From Anthoceros angustus (taxonomy: Eukaryota > Streptophyta > Anthocerotopsida > Anthocerotales > Anthocerotaceae), in the NCBI GenBank assembly GCA_010909165.1, contig VJWM01000068.1, positions 620,001 through 684,000 of the forward strand: a stretch of DNA of 64,000 nt, in the 5' to 3' direction. The notes below the pieces were generated by a model. The model searched no databases and was not told where the DNA came from. It saw nothing but the letters and a program-made list of their open reading frames with translations. The translations under genes and the position numbers were made by a program. Positions 1 through 9,875 of this stretch are shown one piece after another; the stretch's first letter is position 1; the number at the start of each line of letters is the position of its first letter.

Positions 1-136
1 GCAATAATATTACACCAAAAAAAACAAGCACAAGGCAAGGTAGCAAATGTGCAACCAGTAGTTGCAACACCAAGAAAGGGTGTCAAGTCAACAACCAAAG
101 GTGATACGAACACAACAATTTCAAGTAGTACATGCT

Positions 137-450
137 ATCTGTGCAATGGCAGAGATAAATGAGATGCACTACATAGATTGAAGTGGCGTTCCTGGAAACC
201 CAAAGAGAAGAATTACAATGAAGAAAAACGCTTTGTCATCCGATGATATGTTTGAAAGTCTGACTACGTACAGACTTAATGAATGCAAGTGGTACATACC
301 ATCTTTGCAATGGCAAAGATAGATGACATGGACTCCGTAGATTGAATTGGCATTCATGGAAGGCCAAACTGAAGAATGACAATGAAAAAAAACTCTTTGT
401 CATCCTATGATATGTTCAACAATCCAACCATGTACAAACTCGATGAAGAC
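137..450. repeat. Imperfect tandem repeat, 164-bp period, two units
   Basis: Two diverged units begin at 137 and 301; both start ATCT-TGCAATGGCA and contain a block reading AAC-CTTTGTCATCC. Stops occur in all frames, so I do not call it coding. It is probably part of an AT-rich mobile-element remnant. Confidence 0.6.
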
Positions 451-477
451 TAAGATAGGGAAAAATGAACCCTAAGC

Positions 478-775
478 TTCCGTCAACAGCAGCGCAAGGC
501 ATAAGTCCACTATGGCATGTCGGGACTGCTTGTAATGCCAATTGGTGGTGGTCAAAGTCTTTGCTATCAGGTAAGGCTTAGATTGACTACTTGCTGTGTT
601 GCATGTAGACAAGGCAGCTGGCCTTAGCTGACTGAAGGTGCATGTCAGCTTTCTGGCATATTATGCCCAGGTAAGACAGAAGTTGTATCGCCTCTGCTGT
701 CCCTCATCTTGGATCAAGTTGTGGAATTGGTCGAGTGGTACGCCATCCCTGCTGCGTTGCAAGGTGTTGGACCTT
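478..775 (+). pseudogene. RecQ-like helicase fragment A (motifs I and Ia)
   Basis: Two exon-like pieces are readable. The first (about 480-570) reads FRQQQRKA then, after a stop and frame slip, LVMPIGGGQSLCYQ followed by GTAAGG, a good donor. This matches RecQ motif 0 and the Walker A block MPTGGGKSLCYQ, but the catalytic Lys is Gln and Thr is Ile. The second (about 680-755) reads VVSPLLSLILDQV and EWYAIPAA, matching motif Ia (VVSPLxSLIQDQV) and the downstream IPA block. Stops and frame changes interrupt both, and no later helicase motifs follow. The family match is from remembered RecQ/BLM motif consensus; the decay is seen directly. Two more copies of these motifs lie at 3.1-3.4 and 6.96-7.35 kb. 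Confidence 0.7.
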
Positions 776-1029
776 GACACGATTATGTACCAGATATCCA
801 TGGTCATCTTTTTCTGGCTCCCCATATACTGTTATGTACCATATAGGGGACTAGGGACCCCCTGCGATTAGTGAACTCCACCAGGGAATCGGCTACAAGC
901 GATCTAGACGATTTTTATTGCGCGCTGCAGATGAGGGCTCGAACTAAGCGAATAACATGCCTTAGACGTGCATTAGACAAACGGAGAAAAGGCGAACTTG
1001 CAGAAGATTCTTCTACTGTTTATTTTAGT

Positions 1030-2116
1030 GATTGTTGTTGGGTTCGTGATACCATTACGATCCCGGGCTCGAATCTTGTTCTCGGCCGCGAGAATGCTAG
1101 CCCCGGGCCAGATGGTCCTCGGGTTAGTAATAATCCTCGTCCAAACATTTCGACCAAATTAAAATATAATTTCACGTTTGTCCAAACGTGTATAAAGGAG
1201 GCGCGGCTGCAGCGGGTCGTGAACTCGCAGGAAGCCCCATGCAAGTGCAGGGTTTCCGTGCGCCGTTTTAGCTCAGAAGTGGGCGGAATTTGACCTCCCG
1301 CTTCCCTTCCTTCCCTGTTGGCGCCATCCAAAAGCAGGCCGCTGGTGTTGGATGACCTAATTTGAACCTGACTTGGGCGTGACATGGCGAGGCCAATGCC
1401 ACAGGTGTTGGAAAACGCACTTTGAACGCGACCAAAGCAGCAGGAGGCCATGGCTGCAGGTGACGAGAGAAGGAGGCGGCAGGTGCTGAGTAGGGCGTCC
1501 TTCAGCCGCGTAACGTTGAACGCCATCGTTACTGCGCAGGATTTGGAGGACGGATTCGGCTGGATCGGGGCGGGTGAAGCTGTTGTGTGACCATGAGGGC
1601 ACCCTCCCGATCCAGCAGAATTCATCCTGGATTGAGACCTTGGTCGTTCAGACCGATGCTGCTGAAGTAGGCCCTATCCAGTACCTGCCGCCTTGTTCGA
1701 TTTTTGAGAAGTCTGAAAGACGAGGTGTAGCCTAACAAGGGCTAATGTTGGAGCCTGGGGATTCTCTGCTTTGCGAGGGGCGCCATCGCCACTCACAGAG
1801 GTCTGCAAGTGGACTGGGCAGCCTTTGCCCTCGAGGCCCAGTTCTGGGGCAGAAGGGCCATGCCCAGAGGAAGAGCCGATCCTGTGAGGCCGGATGCGGC
1901 CAGGCAAGGAGAAGGAGAGGTCGCCCGGAACGCTCCGGATCCCGATGTGGCGCGGGAGGGTACTGGTAGTGAGAATCATGCAGTGGAGGTGGAGGCGAGG
2001 CTAGGCCTAGGGGAGCCTCGGGAACAAGAGAGCCGGCCTCAGGGCATTCTTGTCCGTACGGACCAGGAGGAAGCGCATGCGGGGGAACATGAGATCCGGC
2101 CTCGGGGCATACTTGC
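1030..2116 (+). repeat. 1.1-kb repeat block, copy B
   Basis: This GC-rich block is nearly identical to 5520-6626 from a GTGATACC-TTA start through a shared CGTACGGACCAGGAGGAAGC stretch. Its left edge abuts a short TTG run, as does the other copy. It contains a TATA-like box at 1191 and a short ORF at 1450-1590 conserved in both copies. No reverse transcriptase, transposase or clear terminal repeats are visible. Confidence 0.8.
1191..1197 (+). promoter_or_regulatory. TATA-like box in repeat copy B
   Basis: TATAAAG lies 250 bp upstream of the conserved short ORF start at 1450 and is retained at the matching place in copy C (5708). Position and conservation suggest that the block carries an old promoter. 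Activity is inference. Confidence 0.35.
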
Positions 2117-3395
2117 CTCTGCAGTCGCGGAGGAAGAGCGCGCGGACGAGCCCGGGTGTGCATCTCGCTCCCAGATTAACATGGGATTGAGCAACGAGCC
2201 TTCGAGCCTCTAAACAACGCTCATCCAAAATTGTTTTAGGGCTAACCGGATGCTTACGCAAGTGCATAGAGAGGGTATGGAGGAGGGAACTGGCCTAGAT
2301 ATGAACTCACAGGCTGCTCCTGATATGGAAGAGAGGGATCGTGAGCTTGGCCAGTGATGGAGGAGAGGACGGAAGGTGGACCGAGCCCACAGGTGGACTT
2401 GGAATGACGAAATTCAGGTGGATGTCGAACTTGGCCAGGGATCCGCTTGCTTGGCCCTGGCACAGTCAAGCGACCCCTGTTCTTAAGCTCAGGACTCTCT
2501 GTCTAGCCACTTACTCCGAACACATGCTCTCCTTCCTTGCTTGCCTCGTTGGCATCAGCTGGCAAACTACACCCTCACCCGGCCTTCACTCCCGGTGCTA
2601 TCACAAAACATATGGAGACAATCAACAATGGGAGCAAGATAACTACTACATTTGCCCTATGTCTTGGGGCAAAAGGTTTGGGTAGAAGCAAATTAGCAGG
2701 CAACAAGTGATCCACATGAATAGTCGGTTATCAAACTATGCTACCTCAGCTTGGAGCCTAAGGCTTGTCCTTGGATCTGTGTATGAAGTTGCTTTCCCTG
2801 GTGCTAAGTGGCCACACTTGCACATACCTGGAGAGGGCACATCCCTGAATTCCATGTCTTCGATGCTGGTCCTGCTGAGGGGGGAGGGTGCCAATCGGAA
2901 TGTGGAGATGTTGTGCACGGAGTGCAGGGCCCCTAGGCCGAGCTGGAGACTCCGATTCCGGACATGAGGACGACGTTAGGATTTTTCACAATCCGAATCA
3001 GATGTCACGGAATCTGTTGTCACGGAATGCTCTGGCTGCTGCCTCGGTTGCAAGAGGTGCCCACAGCAGGAGTCTAGAGGGAATTGTCTTCTTTCGGAGG
3101 CTGTGTTAGAAAACTGTGTAACGGCCGCTGCCAGGTTTCCGCTGGTTACGGCACTCCCAGAGTCTTATTTGATGTGTTGCATGAGGACGAGGCGGCTGGC
3201 CTTAGCTGACTGATGGTGCATGTCAGCTTCCTGGCATATGATGCCCAGGTGTGACAGTTGTTGTATCGCCTATGCCGTCCCTCATCCAGGATCAAGTCCT
3301 GGAAATGGTCGAGTGGTACGCCATCCCTGCTGCGTTTCCAACAAACGTCCTCCAGGCCATGTCTGTGCTGAATGAACTGAGGTGAGCTTTCTTTC
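1450..3395 (+). pseudogene. RecQ-like gene remnant, copy B
   Basis: It begins with a 46-codon ORF (1450-1590, MAAGDERRRRQVL start, stop TGA). A possible second exon reads NSSWIETLVV from 1620, and an acidic open stretch spans 1809-2213. After a roughly 750-bp unrelated insert the copy resumes at about 2980 with a Cys-rich patch also present in copy C. At 3255-3395 it reads VVSPMPSLIQDQV, EWYAIPAAF and SVLNELR followed by GTGAGC, which is RecQ motif Ia to the next donor. The motif I exon present in fragments A and C is missing. The order N-terminal block then helicase motif is the same as in copy C; that they come from one gene is inferred from this order. Confidence 0.5.
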
Positions 3396-4603
3396 AAGAT
3401 CGTGACTTCTGACTGATTGGAAGCTAACAACACAATGGGAGTTTATCTTTTGTGGATCCTGTTTGCTTAGCAGGAAACAGCGGCCGCCATGTAAGCTAGT
3501 ATATATATGTAACCCCTGAGAAAATTGTAGGGAGCGCAAGCTTCCAAGATGTCCTAAAACGTCTGGGTCGAAAGGTGCGGGTAATCTCTTTAAACTTTGC
3601 TTTGCCTTGTTTTGGAGCACTTGAGACCTACGACAGGCATGACTCTTGCCTCTTTCTGGTTTGGGTGGTCCAGCACTTCGATGCAACATTGGGTGCATGG
3701 TTCAGAGACAATTGGTTGAATTTGTGATTGACGAGGCACATTGTGAGGTACAGTTGATGGAAGCTCCAGTCCTGACTGCTTGTGAAGGTAATGGTTTATT
3801 GTACAGCAAACACACGAGAAAATAAGATTTCTTTGGGCCACCCTTACACACGATCTGGCCGAGCTAGGCGACCCCGACCCTCCACTGCCGCGCGGGGCCT
3901 GATCCTGGATCCCACCCCCAAGACGGAAGGAAGCGGTGGGCGTTTCTTCCGGCGATGAGGGCGTTTTATTTAGCTTGCCCTTCAAGCTTGAATATGGGAA
4001 TATGGGAGGTCGGGGTAACCAACCATTCGATCTTCTCCCTTGTGCGCAGGCGACACCACTCCAGGAGCACAGACTGAGCTTGCTTGAGGGTCCGTGACGC
4101 TTTGAAGGCTTTGAAGTTCTTCAAACATGCTAGGAAACGCACTGCCAGGGCCCAGCAAAGAGCAGAGTTGAAGCTTTCATCCTGCCCTTGATGCACAGCC
4201 CAGCTCCTTAACAGATCCTGGCAAAGAGCATTCCAAAGACAAGAAACATAGCGTGCCGCGAGGTTCCCCTAGCTTTCTGCTTGCAGCATCCAGGAGGACG
4301 CGCGAAGTGCATCATTAAATAAGTGCATAGTGATTTCGGAAGCCACGTCATATTTCTTGTAGGGTTGTCGAAAGAAATGAGTATAACAGCCCAAAGATAC
4401 AGAAAATCTTCTTTATAACAAGTGAAATAATCAGAGTATAGATTCGTGTAGGCTCTCGGAACAATCCATGTTGCCGGATAAATATGGCTCACTATGGCTC
4501 ACTTTTAACACTGAATATAAAATAGGACCCTTCAGAAAGTTCAAAGGATATAGAAGGAGAATTAGAAGGACCCAAAGCTATGGGATATTCTACTTCTAAG
4601 GGT

Positions 4604-5340
4604 TATCCACACATGCATAAATTTTCCATAAAATATACTCTACTAAACCTTGCAGCATTAGGAATGGGTCCACAAAGACTATTACTTGATACATCTAGAT
4701 ACTCTAAGTTAGTACGTACTAAAGTTATTACAGGATTATCTTGTAAGATTATTATGAGAGAGATCTATTTGGCTTAAATTTAACTATTTGAGACTATCAT
4801 TCTACTTGAATCTATCACTTGATAGGTTCAAAATACTCAATCCAGATAGGTTAAATACCTCCTCAGGTGTACTGCCTTGTAAATTATTACTAGACAAATC
4901 TAATACTGTGAAAGAAAATAAAATGGTTTGAATAGCTTGTCTCACACCGGTAGATGAGACATAGAAAATTGCAAGATTAGGGTCAAAGCTTCGAACAAGG
5001 TAGGCATTGAGATCTGAAGAAGGATAAGGGTGCTGCCAACGATTCATTTGCCATATATTAGGAGGGATGGTACATTTCAACATATTCCTGGCCAATACCA
5101 ATATGAATATCCAACTGAACTGAATCGCAATCGAAGAAGGAATAATCCCATAAAACCTATTTAATGTAAAAAAAATGATTTGCAAAGTTCAGGCAAAGAG
5201 AACATCTAGTGGTTGAGATACATTGCCACTCCAAAAGATTATTTTGCATATCCAAAATTGCCAAGGATGAACAATTTATGAAAGACTTATGAAGCAAAAA
5301 TTGCTTTCACTCCGAAAGTTGAGGACAAGGCTAGAGGTTC
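4604..5340 (-). pseudogene. LRR receptor-like protein fragment
   Basis: The minus strand encodes leucine-rich repeats in broken frames. Readable pieces are CSSLAILDMQNNLLE near 5230, LDLSSNNLQGSTPEEVFNL near 4880 and YLDVSSNSLCGPIPNAARF near 4690, ending with FMENLCMCG and a stop near 4606. This matches the C-terminal LRRs and the xNxxLCG cap of plant LRR receptor-like proteins or kinases. Stops and frameshifts separate the pieces, and no transmembrane segment or kinase follows. The neighbourhood is AT-rich and repetitive, so it is a dead gene fragment. Confidence 0.65.
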
Positions 5341-5429
5341 GGAACATGCTTTACATACCTATTCGGAGAAATTACTTTTGGGTCACAAACCAGGTCCCTT
5401 TAATTCATATATATATATATATGAACTAA

Positions 5430-5516
5430 AGGAACTTCTTTTTATGTTATATTATCTCTGTCCCATGATAGTGTTTCCATCCTTAGTGGACATAAATAAA
5501 ATTGTTGTTGTTGTTA
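5430..5516 (+). repeat. SINE-like 3' end with (TTG)n tail
   Basis: The segment TTCCATCCTTAGTGGACATA followed by AATAAAA and TTG repeats matches one at about 56250-56300, which also ends in TTG units. Simple-repeat tails of this kind are typical of plant SINEs. The tail directly precedes repeat copy C. Confidence 0.4.
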
Positions 5517-5519
5517 AAG

Positions 5520-6626
5520 GGTTGCGTGATACCGTTATGATTCCAGACTCGAATCTTGTTCTCGGCTGCGAGAACGCGAGCCCTGGGCCAGATGGTCCTC
5601 GGGTTTGTAATTATCCTCTTCCAAACATTTCGACCAAATTAATTTCGATAAGAGTAAAATCACTATTTCTCGTTTATCCAAACGTGTGCATATGTAGCCC
5701 TCAACGGTATAAAGAAGGCGCGGCTGCAGCGGGTCGTGAACTCGCAGGAAGCCCCGTGCACGTGCAGGGTTTCCGTACGCCGGGACCGTTTTAGCTCAGA
5801 AGTGGGCGGAATTTGACCTCCCGCTTCCCTTCCTTCCCTGTTGGCGCCATCCAAAAGCAGGCCGCTGGTGTTGAATGACCTAATTTGAACCTGACTTGGG
5901 CGTGACATGGCGCGACCAAGGCCACAGGTGTTGGAAAACGTACTTTGAACGCGACCAAAGCAGGAGGAGGCCATGGCTGCAGGTGGCGAGAGAAGGAGGC
6001 GGCAAGTGCTGAATAGGGCGTCCTTCAGTCGCGTAACGCTGAATGGCATCGTTACTGCGCAGGATTTGGAGGACGGATTCGGCTGGATCGGGGCGGGTGA
6101 AGCTGTTGTGTGACCATGAGGGCACCCTCCCGATCCAGCAGAATTCATCCTGGATTGAGACCTTGGTCGTTCAGACCGATGCTGCTGAAGTAGGCCCTAT
6201 CCAGTACCTGCCGCCTTGTTCGATTTTTGAGAAGTCTGAAAGACGAGGTGTAGCCTAACAAGGGCTAATGTTGGAGCCTGGGGATTCTCTGCTTTGCGAG
6301 GGACGCCATCGCCACTCACAGAGGTCTGCAAGTGGACTGGGCAGCCTTTGCCCTCGAGGCCCTGTTCTGGGGCAGAAGGGCCATGCCCAGAGGAAGAGCC
6401 GACCCTGTGAGGCCGGATGCTGCCAGGCAAGGAGAAGGAGAGGTCGCCCGGAACGCTCCGGATCCCGATGTGGCGCGGGAGGGTACTGGTAGGGAGAATC
6501 GCGCAGTGGAGGTGGAGGCGAGGCTAGGCCTAGGGGAGCCTCGGGAACAAGAGAGCCGGCCTCAGGGCATTCTTGTCCGTACGGACCAGGAGGAAGCGCA
6601 TGCGGGGGAACAGGAGATACGGCCTC
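5520..6626 (+). repeat. 1.1-kb repeat block, copy C
   Basis: This is the second copy of the block at 1030-2116, collinear with it and differing by scattered substitutions and an extra segment of roughly 50 bp near 5650-5710. The TATA-like box (5708) and the 46-codon ORF (5973-6113) are retained. The sequences diverge just after the shared CGTACGGACCAGGAGGAAGC stretch. Confidence 0.8.
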
Positions 6627-7350
6627 ACGATCATACTTGCCTGTGCAGATTTTTCACGATTCGGATTTTTCCCAATCCGAATCTGTTGTCCCGGAATGCT
6701 CCGGCTGCTGCCTCAGTTGCAAGAGGTGCCACAGCAGGAGTCTAGAGGGAATTGTCTTCCTTTGGAGGCTGTGTTCGAAAACCCGAGCCACTCCCAGGTT
6801 TCCGCTGGGCACAGCACTCCCAGAGTCATATGCTTACCATCTTGGCGGAGCACCCAGGAATCAACTCCTACTTCGTTCCAGTGGTCCACAGACTAGACTC
6901 CCTCAGGGGGACACTCTGAAAGAGCTTCAGTGATTAGAAGGTCTCAGCGTAGCTAAACTAGCTGTGTTTGGGCACAAAAGCTTTCGTCAACTGTAGCGCA
7001 AGGCATGAAACTATGGCTGTTGCTGTGTTTGGGCACAAATGCTTTGGTCAACAGTAGCGCAAGGCATGTAACTATGGCTGGCCTGGATGGCCTCGTCTTC
7101 ATGCCAACTGGTGGTGGTCATGACCAGGTCTTTGCCATCCGGTGAGGGTCAAATTGACTACTTGCTGCTACATACAGACAAGGCCGCTGGGCTTGGCTGA
7201 CTGACAAAGCATGTCAGCTTCTTGCCATATTATGCCCAGGTGTAGATCAAGACCTGGAATTGGTCGAGTGGTACGCCATCCCTGCTGCTTTTCTAAGTTC
7301 CCAACAAGCGTCCTCCATGCCCTGTCTGTGCTGAATGAGCTGAGGTGAGT
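5973..7350 (+). pseudogene. RecQ-like gene remnant, copy C
   Basis: It carries the same 46-codon ORF as copy B (5973-6113), the acidic open stretch (6332-6620) and the Cys-rich patch (about 6650-6780). Helicase sequence follows. VFGHKSFRQ (motif 0) appears twice in a short tandem duplication at about 6966-7080, then MPTGGG, where a 4-base insertion destroys the GKS of Walker A. At 7240-7350 it reads EWYAIPAAFLSSQQASS before a frameshift, ending near a GTGAGT donor. Nothing downstream continues the helicase; phytochelatin synthase follows on the other strand. It is dead by several independent lesions. Confidence 0.6.
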
Positions 7351-7508
7351 ACATCTAGTCCTCATAACTGCACACAGCTCTGGCCCTGATGATCTAGGTC
7401 ACATGCCGCCGGCGGTGGCCATCGGGAGAGCCTTATCGGACAAAAAAGATAGACAACCAACGATTGCCTCTAGTTGGAAGTTTGTGGCTGTTGGCAACTT
7501 TAAGAAGA

Positions 7509-9675
7509 TTAACCGTGGGCGACGCCGACTTCCGGAATGGACCCGATCGTCTGAGAGGCTAGGACTGGTGGTATTTTAAAATCTGCCTCAATTTCGCCGT
7601 CATTGCACCATCTGTAGACAATGTAAAGCTGTTCCCGCAAATTCTCAACCTGGCAAGTAGAGAAGACTATTAAAGCACAACAGAAAGGCCGGGCAGAAAT
7701 TGCAGGCCAGGGTGAAAGCAATCCGGTTTTACCTCCACTTTCAACCTCGTTGGGAGACTGACTGTCGAGACAGCATCAGCCAGTTCTTTTTGCACCGTCG
7801 CATTCTGTATCTGCCTCCATGTACTCGTGGGAAGTGCAAACACCAGCATTGTTAGCAGATCCGCAGCAGCGGGATGCAAACAAACACAAGTTTTTCCAGG
7901 TTGAAGCTGCTGTTTCCCTGGTGGAACTGTGGGAACAAATATGTCCACAATGTCCTGAGTTCCATCAGGCAATGAGACATTCCCAACAACCACAGTTGCT
8001 TCTGTACTGTCACTAATGCGAGTTGTCACAGAAGCCCCCTTGCAACCCCTTGCTGATAAACCCAGCATTCCAGAAAGTGCAGCTGCACCCTGGCAACAAG
8101 CATTTTTCACGGCTTCAGGCAGGTCTTCCCCTGCAAGAGATGGCAACGGACAGGGTGCAGGGCAGCTACTGCAAAGACCACTTGCCCAGTCCCAAACCAT
8201 CTTATACAGAGTAGTCACTCGAAGCTGTGACAACACCTCAGCCTGGAAACCACCGAGGGCGAGTGTTTAGTCATACAGGCCTTGAAATGAGCTAGCAGGC
8301 GGCGAAGGAAGTAACGGTTGCCGGGGGAAAACTGACTTTTGCATGAAGAGCACCAGCAGCTTCACTTCCAATTTCTCCTGGTACGGTATCTGCACGTTTC
8401 ACTTCAGCTACCCACTTCAAGAAACACGAAACATCTCCAGGCATCAAGCCCAAGGCAACCGATAGGACTTCTCCTTTGATTCTCCAATCTCCGCAGCTCA
8501 ACAGCTGGGGTACTTCCTCGATCAGGTGGTTTGCTATGGGCCTCCAGCGTTCATCCTTGCAGGACTGCAGAAAACATCAGCTTTCGTGACCCTCAAATTC
8601 AGCTAGTCTTGCTTATGAGCATGCATTGGTGAGCTTACTCCTACCAGAGTGAAAAGAACCGATGCAGGTCGTTCAGGCTTGGATGCTAGTAAGAACCTGC
8701 CATACAAGAGACAAAATACACTTGGCCATGAATTCCGAATCAAAACCTAGCAACGGTGTGCATCCACTGCTCAAAAACCCATTCAGTGCTTACCCTCGAC
8801 AATTCCCTGTTGCAGGGTCAATAGTGTTGACAGCATCCCAGAGAATGGTTAAGGGGACCCAATGAGGGGGATACTTGAACCTTGCCACGTCCAATATGAG
8901 TGCCAAGTCCCTCTCTTGGTTGTAGCCGCCCAAAGGTGAGAAATGACCACTACCCGTCTGCCTACAAAATGCATGCCAACAACAATATTATTTCTAACAC
9001 ACGCTGAAAGGAAAATCAATTTAGCCCAAATCCAGTGACACAGAGCAACCAGTTCACCTGCCCGAGAATCATCCTGTCATACGATACGATCATATGGCGA
9101 TCCCCTCCAGTACTGCATTCGAGTACATGCTGCCGGAACTCCTCCAACGAGCTGGTGCTGGCACGAATGCCTTGCACCTTGGCTCCAGCACATTGTCCAG
9201 CGCACGCCACTTTGGCGAAAGTAATACCCTCTTCCTTCACCTTCTCCAACGATTCACAACATTCCAGCATGGACTCATCGAACCAACGCCAGGGCCCTTT
9301 GGAGAGAACAAAGTCAGCCGAGAAACGAGATCCAGGCTAGCTTCAAAGGAACGAGGAGGAGCGAATTACCTTTCCACGTCCGACCGGGGTCGATTGCCAA
9401 GGCATTCAGAATAACAGCCAGTGAGGCCAGCCCACAAAAGGCTGGTTCAGCCTGAGTCTGGAAGTGAGCTATGAGGTGAAAAAATCCTTCCATCGTTCCA
9501 TGCTCCAGGGCTTCTCGAAATATGGCCTGCATATCACATCGTGAGCGCAACCAGACCAAATCACACGCATCATGACACCGGAGCCTTTGATTCACAGCAC
9601 CTTGCCCTCAGCAGAAGCGAATTCGATGGCAGGAGGAGAAGGCAGCCGACGCCGGTAAAGGCCCGCGACCGCCAT
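7509..9675 (-). CDS. PCS: Phytochelatin synthase (glutathione gamma-glutamylcysteinyltransferase)
   Basis: This papain-like transpeptidase makes phytochelatins from glutathione when heavy metals are present, in the cytosol. Eight exons are readable: 9675-9601, 9526-9370, 9296-9058, 8957-8794, 8696-8645, 8564-8337, 8242-7733 and 7649-7509. All have GT-AG borders and sum to one 521-aa frame, close to the usual 480-505. The start [16 protein letters not shown] is typical of the family. The catalytic triad falls at Cys56 (EPAFCGLAS), His162 ([12 protein letters not shown]) and Asp180 ([10 protein letters not shown]), the same numbering as Arabidopsis PCS1. The C-terminal metal-sensing half is Cys-rich, with CC and CxC pairs, and ends with the conserved block [10 protein letters not shown]. 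The gene is head to head with the canopy gene, with 200 bp between the start codons. It looks intact. Confidence 0.93.
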
Positions 9676-9875
9676 CGGTCGCCCCTAGGCTGGTCGCTTG
9701 GGACTCACAAAAGTGTTTTGTATTTCACAGTTCGCCTTCGTGTTCTGAGTAACGATGGTTTTTATAGACCTCTCATCTCCGATATCTCTCGCAAGTTGCT
9801 GTGGCTAACGGAAATTCACGAGGAATTTGGCTCCATTTTACATCGAGCGCTGGCATGGCAAGCAGGCAGGTTGAG
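9676..9875. promoter_or_regulatory. Probable bidirectional promoter
   Basis: Only 200 bp separate the start codons of phytochelatin synthase (minus) and the canopy gene (plus), so both 5' UTRs and core promoters must share this space. No clear TATA box is seen. Shared regulation is inference. Confidence 0.5.

Noticed and set aside
2341-2685. 114-codon ORF inside remnant copy B
   Set aside because: It lies in the unrelated insert between the 1.1-kb block and the helicase motif; no gag, polymerase or other domain is recognisable.
8270-8336. In-frame stop in phytochelatin synthase exon 6, suggesting a pseudogene
   Set aside because: A GTCAGT donor at 8336 ends the exon before the stop, and the joined exons stay in frame to a normal C-terminus.
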